Positions 1 to 5,166 of a DNA stretch of 6,003 bases are shown here, one piece after another. Position 1 is the stretch's first letter, and each line of letters opens with the position of its first letter. The position numbers were made by a program, and so were the translations under genes. The notes under the pieces were generated by a model, which saw nothing but the letters and a program-made list of their open reading frames with translations, did no database searches and was not told the DNA's origin. Source of the stretch: an uncultured Bacilli bacterium (GTDB taxonomy: Bacteria > Bacillota_I > Bacilli_A > RF39 > UBA660); the NCBI GenBank assembly GCA_934086255.1, contig CAKOIB010000062.1, forward strand, positions 1 to 6,003. The letters are read 5' to 3'.

Positions 1-201
1 TTCACTATCTTTAATAGGAAGTGCATTATCCATTCCTATTTCATTTGATTCAGTATAACTCATCTTTACTTGTCCTGTAGTTATACTATTATTACCAGTA
101 AGTAGTTCACTATTCCATAAGGCATAAGTACCAAATGATATTAATACAATTAAAAATACTGATACTATCACTAATAATACTTTCTTCTTTTTAGTATTCA
201 T
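1..201 (-). CDS. Secreted protein with SipW-type signal peptide, 3' end cut by window edge
   Basis: The first 67 codons of a minus-strand gene are visible, starting at ATG 201-199 and still open at base 1. The start is set by a strong AAAGGAGTG ribosome site at 215-207. The protein begins MNTKKKK, followed by a hydrophobic stretch (about residues 8-23) and then GTYALWNSE (residues 24-32). A Lys-rich start, a hydrophobic core and a G-T-Y-A-x-W motif are the hallmarks of signal peptides processed by the SipW/ER-type signal peptidase, as in TasA/CalY fibre proteins and many uncharacterised Bacillota surface proteins. The segment after it (about residues 33-50, with TGNNSITTGQVKM) fits the start of the mature beta-rich domain of such proteins. 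The protein is therefore probably exported and then secreted or surface-attached. What it does cannot be told from 67 residues, and no SipW peptidase gene is visible here. It is divergent from the RNase J gene and has its own promoter. Confidence 0.68.
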   Translation of the reverse strand, partial: MNTKKKKVLLVIVSVFLIVLISFGTYALWNSELLTGNNSITTGQVKMSYTESNEIGMDNALPIKDSE

Positions 202-224
202 TTTAACACTCCTTTACTATATTA

Positions 225-253
225 ATAATACAATATTTTTAATTGTTTTTCAA
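225..253 (-). promoter_or_regulatory. Sigma-A-type promoter for the SipW-signal gene
   Basis: On the minus strand, TTGAAA (253-248) is followed by a 17-nt spacer and TATTAT (230-225). This is a near-consensus -35/-10 pair. Transcription would start near 218, only a few bases upstream of the ribosome site at 215-207, so the leader would be very short (about 17 nt). The short leader is a little unusual but allowed. The call rests on sequence match and spacing only, in a very AT-rich region where chance matches to -10 are common. Confidence 0.5.
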
Positions 254-266
254 CATTTTTTACACC

Positions 267-280
267 AAAACATATGTTTT
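267..280. promoter_or_regulatory. Perfect 14-bp palindrome between divergent promoters, possible operator
   Basis: AAAACATATGTTTT reads the same on both strands. It lies 2 bp upstream of the -35 box of the RNase J promoter (283) and 13 bp upstream of the -35 box of the opposite promoter (253). A dyad in this position is where a dimeric regulator could act on both genes. No regulator gene is visible nearby and I do not recognise the site as a known operator, so the role is inferred from position and symmetry alone. Confidence 0.3.
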
Positions 281-282
281 TA

Positions 283-311
283 TAGACAAAAAATATTTTT
301 TATAGTATAAT
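283..311 (+). promoter_or_regulatory. Sigma-A-type promoter for RNase J
   Basis: TAGACA (283-288, one mismatch from TTGACA) and a perfect TATAAT (306-311) are separated by exactly 17 nt. Transcription would begin near 318, giving a leader of about 46 nt that carries the AAAGGAG ribosome site (347-353). The spacer starts with a second palindromic A/T tract (288-301, six A, TA, six T), which may bend the DNA. Confidence 0.65.
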
Positions 312-363
312 CTTTATTGGTTGATTCTTATATTTTAAAATTAATGAAAGGAGATTATAAATT

Positions 364-2037
364 ATGTTTAAACCCGATAAGACTTATGTCTTTGCATTAG
401 GTGGTTTAGGAGAAGTTGGAAAAAATATGTATTGTTTTATGCAAAATGATGAAATTATCATCATTGACGCTGGGGTAATTTTCCCTGATAGTGAATTAAG
501 AGGAATTGATTATGTTTTACCTGATTTTGATTTTTTAAAGAAAAATGAAAAAAAGATTAAAACTTTAATAATAACTCATGGACATGAAGACCATATTGGT
601 GCTATTCCATTTTTATTACAAAATATACATATTCCTACTATATTTGCTCCTAATCAAGCTTATGCACTTATAAAAAAGAAATTAGAAGATAGAAATATCC
701 AATACAAAGGATTAAGACCATATAAAAGTAATGATAAGTTAAAATATAAAAACTTTGAAGTTTCATTTTTTAGAACAACCCACTCTGTTCCAGATTCACA
801 TGGTATAGTTATTAAAACATCTAATGGAACAATAGTAGAAACCGGAGACTTTAAGTTTGATTTAACTCCAATCGGACCTATATGTGATCTTGCTAAAATT
901 GCTCAAATAGGTACTGAAGGCGTAACTTTATTAATGACTGAAAGTACCAACGTTTTAGATGAAGGATTCTCTTTATCTGAATCAAAAGTTGATGAAGCTT
1001 TAAATGAAGTATTCTCAAAACACCAAGATAATAGATTAATTATTGCTACTTTTGCATCAAACATATATAGACTTAAACACATCATTGAAACATGCAAAAA
1101 GTTTGATAGAAAGATTTGCATTTTCGGAAGAAGTATGGAAAACAATATCAATATATCAATCGAAGGTGGATATATTGATGCTAAAAATATGATTGTTACC
1201 CCAGAAGTTGCTAACTCAATGGCTCCTGGTAAAGTTGCGCTTCTTTGTACTGGTACTCAAGGAGAACCGCTAGCAGCACTTTCTCGTATTGCAGATGGTA
1301 TCCATAAACAAATTAAGTTAATGCCAAATGACATAGTAATATTTTCAAGTTCTGCTATTCCAGGTAATGCTAATGCAATTGCTAATACTATAAATAACTT
1401 ATATTTAAAAGGTGTTAAAGTATATACTACATCAAATGACAGTGAAATACATGCTTCTGGACACGGTATGACTGATGAATTAAAACTTATGATTAGACTT
1501 ACTAATCCAAAATATGTAATGCCTATTCATGGAGAATATAGAATGTTAAAAAGACATGCACAACTTGCTACAGAATGTGATGTTTCAAAAGAAAATACTT
1601 TTGTACTTGACAATGGTGATGTTTTAGAAATGGATAAAGGTCATATTAGTAAAGTTGGAAGTTTTGATGTTTTAGAAACATATGTAGATGGTAATAGAAT
1701 TGGTGATATTTCTACTGCAGTATTAAATGATAGAAAAAATATGGCTAATGATGGTATTTTAGTAGTTATTGCAAATATAAATATGGAAGCTAAATTAATA
1801 TTATCTAAACCAATGGTTACTACTAGAGGTTTTATATTAATTAATGAAAATGAAGAATTAATAAAACAAATCGAAAAGATATCTGAAAATACTATTACTA
1901 CCCTATTTAAAAATAAAAAAACTACATTTAATGATATTAAATTAGAACTTACTAAAACATTAACACAATTTATAAAAGAATCAACAGGTAGAAAACCAAT
2001 TGTGTTAACTGTTTTACTTAATTCAAAAAAGAAATAA
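364..2037 (+). CDS. rnjA: Ribonuclease J (RNase J1-type)
   Basis: This is a metallo-beta-lactamase/beta-CASP ribonuclease with both 5'-3' exonuclease and endonuclease activity. In Bacillota it acts in cytoplasmic mRNA decay and 16S rRNA maturation. At 557 residues it matches the usual length of about 555. The N-terminal lactamase part carries the intact metal-binding motif THGHEDHIGA (71-80; H72, H74, D76, H77), H140 in TTHSVPDSHG, and D162 in ETGDFKFD. The beta-CASP part follows, with FGRSMEN (254-260), CTGTQGEP (295-302) and HASGHG (363-368). H389 in PIHGEYRML completes the active site, and a C-terminal domain runs from about 465 to the end. The intact HGHEDH motif argues for the catalytically active J1 rather than the degenerate J2 paralogue; with only one copy in view, plain rnj is an alternative name. 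The start is supported by AAAGGAG at 347-353, 10 nt before the ATG. It has its own promoter and terminator, so it appears monocistronic. It contains no Trp. Confidence 0.96.
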   Translation: MFKPDKTYVFALGGLGEVGKNMYCFMQNDEIIIIDAGVIFPDSELRGIDYVLPDFDFLKKNEKKIKTLIITHGHEDHIGAIPFLLQNIHIPTIFAPNQAYALIKKKLEDRNIQYKGLRPYKSNDKLKYKNFEVSFFRTTHSVPDSHGIVIKTSNGTIVETGDFKFDLTPIGPICDLAKIAQIGTEGVTLLMTESTNVLDEGFSLSESKVDEALNEVFSKHQDNRLIIATFASNIYRLKHIIETCKKFDRKICIFGRSMENNINISIEGGYIDAKNMIVTPEVANSMAPGKVALLCTGTQGEPLAALSRIADGIHKQIKLMPNDIVIFSSSAIPGNANAIANTINNLYLKGVKVYTTSNDSEIHASGHGMTDELKLMIRLTNPKYVMPIHGEYRMLKRHAQLATECDVSKENTFVLDNGDVLEMDKGHISKVGSFDVLETYVDGNRIGDISTAVLNDRKNMANDGILVVIANINMEAKLILSKPMVTTRGFILINENEELIKQIEKISENTITTLFKNKKTTFNDIKLELTKTLTQFIKESTGRKPIVLTVLLNSKKK

Positions 2038-2063
2038 GTTTTTATTTATACTTATTTCTTTTT
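2026..2063 (+). terminator. Intrinsic terminator of the RNase J gene, overlapping its stop codon
   Basis: AAAAAGAAATAAGT (2026-2039) pairs perfectly with ACTTATTTCTTTTT (2050-2063) around a 10-nt loop. This gives a 9-bp core plus an A5/U5 extension that serves as the U-tail. The TAA stop (2035-2037) lies inside the left arm. The left arm is preceded by A2025, so the minus strand reads into a run of six T. The element could therefore also stop read-through from the opposing operon. Only two pairs are G-C, so the hairpin is weak by usual standards. Confidence 0.6.
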
Positions 2064-2197
2064 ATTCTGGTTTTAATACAGTTTTAAACTCATAATTAAC
2101 ATCTAGTTATATAATTATTATTTTTATTAGTCAATTATCATGTACCATTTTTAAAACACACTATTTATCACAACATAAAAGTATATAAAACATTAAT

Positions 2198-2223
2198 AAA
2201 AAAAGCACTTTTACAAGTACTTT
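2198..2223 (-). terminator. Intrinsic terminator of the uvrC-ABC-FxLYD operon
   Basis: On the minus strand AAAGTACTT (2223-2215) pairs with AAGTGCTTT (2210-2202) around the tetraloop GTAA (2214-2211), with one U-G wobble. The run of T continues to 2198, giving seven T in a row (2204-2198). GUAA is a GNRA-type loop, which stabilises short stems. The hairpin begins within the TAA stop (2224-2222) of the FxLYD gene, mirroring the arrangement at the end of the RNase J gene. Confidence 0.7.
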
Positions 2224-2689
2224 AATTTAAACCATTGTAATGTTCAACAGTATCTAGTTTATAACTTACTACATCTTTAGAATCAATATCCGTATAATAA
2301 GCTTTAAACTTCCAAGTTTGACCCTTTCCCAAATTATCTATATAAGCATTAGCAGTCCCTAGTAAGTTTCCTTCTTTATCATAAACATTATATGATATAT
2401 TCACATAATTACGACATTCATCTTCAAGAGTATTTTTTATTGTTCCAGTAATATAATATGTATCTGTTTCTTTATCATAAAACCCTTTTACTGTTGCATT
2501 ATCTATCTTAAAACTATCATCTATTACAGTATAATTTCCTTTCTCAATCATTTCAACCTTATCAAAATCATTAAATGTAAAATAAACTGTTACTCCCACA
2601 AATACTAAAACTGGTATAACCATAAATATTGAAACTAAAACTATTATTAAAATTACCCAACTTGGTATTTTCTTTTTATTTTCCTTCAT
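2222..2689 (-). CDS. Membrane-anchored FxLYD-domain protein
   Basis: This is a 155-residue protein with a short Lys-rich cytosolic start (MKENKKK), one long hydrophobic segment (about 10-38), and an external C-terminal domain (about 55-150). The segment VNISYNVYDKEGNLLGTA (96-113) followed by LGKGQTWKFKAYY (120-132) has the pattern of the FxLYD domain. That is a small beta-sandwich found on surface and lipoprotein-like proteins of Bacillota, with no defined biochemical role. There is no lipobox cysteine, so it is probably held by an uncleaved helix. The start is fixed by a strong AAGGAGG site at 2704-2698. That site overlaps the stop codon of the permease gene 13 nt upstream, so it is co-transcribed and probably translationally coupled with the transporter. 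It is the last gene of the operon. A role as accessory or sensor subunit of the transporter is inference from position only. Trp codons are TGG. Confidence 0.8.
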   Translation of the reverse strand: MKENKKKIPSWVILIIVLVSIFMVIPVLVFVGVTVYFTFNDFDKVEMIEKGNYTVIDDSFKIDNATVKGFYDKETDTYYITGTIKNTLEDECRNYVNISYNVYDKEGNLLGTANAYIDNLGKGQTWKFKAYYTDIDSKDVVSYKLDTVEHYNGLN

Positions 2690-2697
2690 TTTATTTT

Positions 2698-2705
2698 CCT
2701 CCTTA
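2698..2705 (-). promoter_or_regulatory. Ribosome site overlapping the permease stop codon
   Basis: The minus strand reads TAAGGAGG from 2705 to 2698. The first three bases are the permease stop and the rest is a near-perfect Shine-Dalgarno sequence 8 nt before the ATG of the FxLYD gene. A ribosome ending on the permease covers this site, which favours coupled translation. Confidence 0.8.
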
Positions 2706-4226
2706 ATTTTTTATATCCTTTTTAGTAAATACTACATTACTAACCATATATAAAACAATACCCCATATTCCTAATACTAATAACGCCTTAGGTAGTGTGT
2801 AATATATTTGATACATCATATAATTATCTAATAAAGTTATTTTATTTATTGGAACAAATTGATTAAAGTTTAAATACGGTAAGAAAGTTAAATCCAAAAA
2901 TGGAAACTTTAACATTAATAAAACCATCATAGCAAGACTACTTCCCATTAAAACAAATATTGATAATCCCACTGAAAGAGCTGTACTATTCGTAATTGTT
3001 GATAAAAAGAATGCTCCAAGTGCTATAAAGATTATTGGTATTAATTGTATAAATAAAGATGATATTGAACTTGCTATATAAGACGTCTTTACTACTTGTG
3101 TTCCTATAACTGCTAGATCATTTACAAATAATTGTTTAAACCCAAAAGATATAGAACATGTAATAAATGACATTATATAAGTTATTAATCCAAATATAAT
3201 AGTTAATGATATTACCGCTAGAAACTTAGATAAAAGTATCTTCCATCTTTTACTTGGCCTTATAACAAGCAATCTTATTGTCCCTTTTTGAAACTCATTA
3301 GCTACTATTCCTCCGGCTATTACCACTATTATAATACTTATTACCGTTATATTATTAGCAATTATTTCATTTAAAGTAGTTTTAGCATTATTAGAATATT
3401 CATAATTATTTCTAATTGCATAATATGATTTTAAAATATTATTATCTATTTCTTTATTCTTTTCTTTTGTTATTTTCACATAAGTTTCATATGATAATTT
3501 CTTATTATTTTGTTTATTATACTCTTGTTCTGTTAATACTTGTTCTTTTTGATTATAATAATCAATTATTTTATTTGCCTCTTTTGCCCTAAAATCATTT
3601 TCATCTGTTATATTTAAATTTATCAATTCTTTTAATAAACCAATAATTTTCTTATTATTTTCACTATCATCAGACATCATTTGTATTTGTCTTTTTAAAT
3701 ACCAAGTATAATCACTTTTATCAATAATACTTTTTAATTCTAATGCTTGCTTTTCTAAAACTTGCTTTTCTTTTATTAATTCCTCTTTTGTATAATTAAT
3801 ATAATCAGTAGTATTAAGCATAAACCATTCATCTACATTCTTAGTATTTATTTTTTCATTATTAATAAGTTTATCAAGTACAATTATACTAAGTTTTACA
3901 CTTGTATACTCATCATATAAAGTATTCTTAAAACTAGTACTTTGTTCTTTTTTATTAATAGCACAATCTATAATAGATAATTTTTCATTTATTAATTCAT
4001 TAAACAATTTATCATCACTTGTAATAGGATTCTTAATTATTTGATTTTCATAATATTCCTTACTTGAATCATTAAATATAGGATACGTAGTATTACTATA
4101 AGCAAACAACTTATATAAAACTGGTAAACCAACTGAGAATAATACTAATATACATAAACTAATTATAAAACCCTTCTTTTTTACTTGCTTTAATATTTCA
4201 TTATAAGTTAATTTCATTAATTTCAT
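2703..4226 (-). CDS. ABC-2-type transporter permease with large extracellular domain
   Basis: This is a 507-residue membrane subunit of an ABC transporter; its ATPase is encoded just upstream. A short basic N-terminus (KQVKKKGF, 13-20) precedes the first helix (about 20-41). A long hydrophilic region (about 42-290), rich in Lys, Glu and Asn and probably helical or coiled in part, is followed by a helix at about 291-310. Next is the cytosolic stretch NEFQKGTIRLLVIRPSKRWK (310-329), a recognisable signature of ABC-2 permeases that contact the ATPase. Further helices lie at about 333-358, 388-410, 414-440 and 478-500, giving six in all with both ends inside. By this topology the large region is outside the cell. 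ATG 4226 is preferred because AGGTGAT lies just before it; Met4 (4217) is a less likely alternative. The gap to the ATPase gene is 8 nt. The substrate is unknown: related systems export peptides or antibiotics or give resistance to them, but this sequence does not settle it. All four Trp codons are TGG. Confidence 0.88.
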   Translation of the reverse strand: MKLMKLTYNEILKQVKKKGFIISLCILVLFSVGLPVLYKLFAYSNTTYPIFNDSSKEYYENQIIKNPITSDDKLFNELINEKLSIIDCAINKKEQSTSFKNTLYDEYTSVKLSIIVLDKLINNEKINTKNVDEWFMLNTTDYINYTKEELIKEKQVLEKQALELKSIIDKSDYTWYLKRQIQMMSDDSENNKKIIGLLKELINLNITDENDFRAKEANKIIDYYNQKEQVLTEQEYNKQNNKKLSYETYVKITKEKNKEIDNNILKSYYAIRNNYEYSNNAKTTLNEIIANNITVISIIIVVIAGGIVANEFQKGTIRLLVIRPSKRWKILLSKFLAVISLTIIFGLITYIMSFITCSISFGFKQLFVNDLAVIGTQVVKTSYIASSISSLFIQLIPIIFIALGAFFLSTITNSTALSVGLSIFVLMGSSLAMMVLLMLKFPFLDLTFLPYLNFNQFVPINKITLLDNYMMYQIYYTLPKALLVLGIWGIVLYMVSNVVFTKKDIKN

Positions 4227-4229
4227 ACC

Positions 4230-4236
4230 ATCACCT
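4230..4236 (-). promoter_or_regulatory. Ribosome site of the permease, overlapping the ATPase stop codon
   Basis: The minus strand reads TAGGTGATGGTATG: the TAG stop of the ATPase gene (4237-4235) runs into AGGTGAT (4236-4230), with only 3 nt before the ATG at 4226. AGGTGAT matches the downstream half of the full Shine-Dalgarno consensus AGGAGGTGAT, so the short spacing is expected. It decides for ATG 4226 over ATG 4217, which would lie 12 nt from the site. Confidence 0.65.
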
Positions 4237-5149
4237 ACTTTATTTGCCCTTTCGTACCTTTAGTCTTTTCAATAAACTCATCTTCAAGTGACTTAATATC
4301 TTTTCTTATTTGATATACATCAATTTTTTCTTTTACAAATAACTTATTATATTTAGGTATTTCTTCTTTAGGTATAGATATTTTAATTTGATCATCTTTT
4401 ATTTCATATGAAATACTTTTTTCTTTCAATAATTCTTTTGCTTTATCCATTGGAGATAGTTCAAATAATACTTGCAATTTATCATCTTTTATATCATTCA
4501 TATCCTTTACTTCAAGAATTGTACCATTATCTATAATTGCTATCCTATCACAAATTAATTCTATTTCTTTTAAAATATGACTCGATATAAATACTGCAAT
4601 ATTTTGCTCTTTACTTATCCTTTTTAATATATCCCTTAACTCCTTTATACCAAGAGGATCCAACCCATTAGTAGGCTCATCTAATATTAATATTTTAGGT
4701 TTTGATACAAGTGCTTGAGCAATACCTAGTCTTTGCCTCATTCCAAGTGAATATGTACGTACTTTATTATTTATCCTATTACCTAGTTTTACAGATTCTA
4801 TTACATCCTCTACATACTTTTTATCAGGATTAGGATTCATTCTTAAATATAAATCAATATTATCTTTACCAGTCATATAAGAATACATCTCAGGATTCTC
4901 TATTATTGCTCCGACTGCATTCATAGCACCCTCAAAATCATTCTTAATATCATATCCATCTATTTTAATAGTACCAGAATCACTCTTATAAAGACCTAAC
5001 ATCACTTTAATAAGAGTCGTTTTCCCTGCCCCATTTGGTCCAACAAATCCATATATTTCTCCTTCTTTTACCTCAAGAGATAAATTATTTAATATTTGTC
5101 TTTTACCTATTTTTTTAGATACATTTTTAATTTCTAGAATATTTTTCAT
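4235..5149 (-). CDS. ABC transporter ATP-binding protein, BcrA/lantibiotic-immunity type
   Basis: This 304-residue cytosolic ATPase powers the permease encoded directly downstream. The nucleotide-binding domain (about 5-215) is complete: Walker A GPNGAGKTT (37-45), signature SLGMRQR (134-140), Walker B ILILDEPT (153-160, with catalytic Glu158), D-loop GLDP (162-165) and switch His191 in SSHIL. The position of the usual Q-loop glutamine holds Glu84 in AIIENPEMY (81-89). This IExP form is typical of the bacitracin-resistance (BcrA) and lantibiotic-immunity ATPases and places the protein in that subfamily. A C-terminal extension of about 90 residues also fits BcrA length. The start is set by GAGGTGA at 5159-5153. 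It lies 17 nt downstream of uvrC in the same direction, with no terminator seen between them, so it is probably on the same transcript. The subfamily often handles antimicrobial peptides, but the substrate here is unproven. It contains no Trp. Confidence 0.93.
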   Translation of the reverse strand: MKNILEIKNVSKKIGKRQILNNLSLEVKEGEIYGFVGPNGAGKTTLIKVMLGLYKSDSGTIKIDGYDIKNDFEGAMNAVGAIIENPEMYSYMTGKDNIDLYLRMNPNPDKKYVEDVIESVKLGNRINNKVRTYSLGMRQRLGIAQALVSKPKILILDEPTNGLDPLGIKELRDILKRISKEQNIAVFISSHILKEIELICDRIAIIDNGTILEVKDMNDIKDDKLQVLFELSPMDKAKELLKEKSISYEIKDDQIKISIPKEEIPKYNKLFVKEKIDVYQIRKDIKSLEDEFIEKTKGTKGQIK

Positions 5150-5152
5150 AGT

Positions 5153-5159
5153 TCACCTC
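5153..5159 (-). promoter_or_regulatory. Ribosome site of the ABC ATPase in the uvrC-ATPase gap
   Basis: The minus strand reads GAGGTGA from 5159 to 5153, with 3 nt before ATG 5149. It has the same extended AGGTGA form and tight spacing as the permease site. The 17-nt gap has no room for a promoter, so the ATPase depends on transcription from uvrC or from a promoter inside it. Confidence 0.7.
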
Positions 5160-5166
5160 AAAATAA

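Noticed and set aside
903..1151. Minus-strand open frame of 82 codons inside the RNase J gene
   Set aside because: It lies wholly within a well-supported gene, has no ribosome site of note and no recognisable protein features; it is a shadow of the coding strand.
2064..2197. Possible small gene or small RNA in the convergent gap
   Set aside because: Frames are broken by stops within a few codons, no ribosome site is present, and the inverted matches around 2090-2125 are imperfect and pure AT.
3490..3665. Repeated TTCTTATTATTTT stretches in the permease gene
   Set aside because: They encode Asn/Lys-rich segments and reflect codon bias; no regular unit or spacing as in a CRISPR array or tandem repeat.
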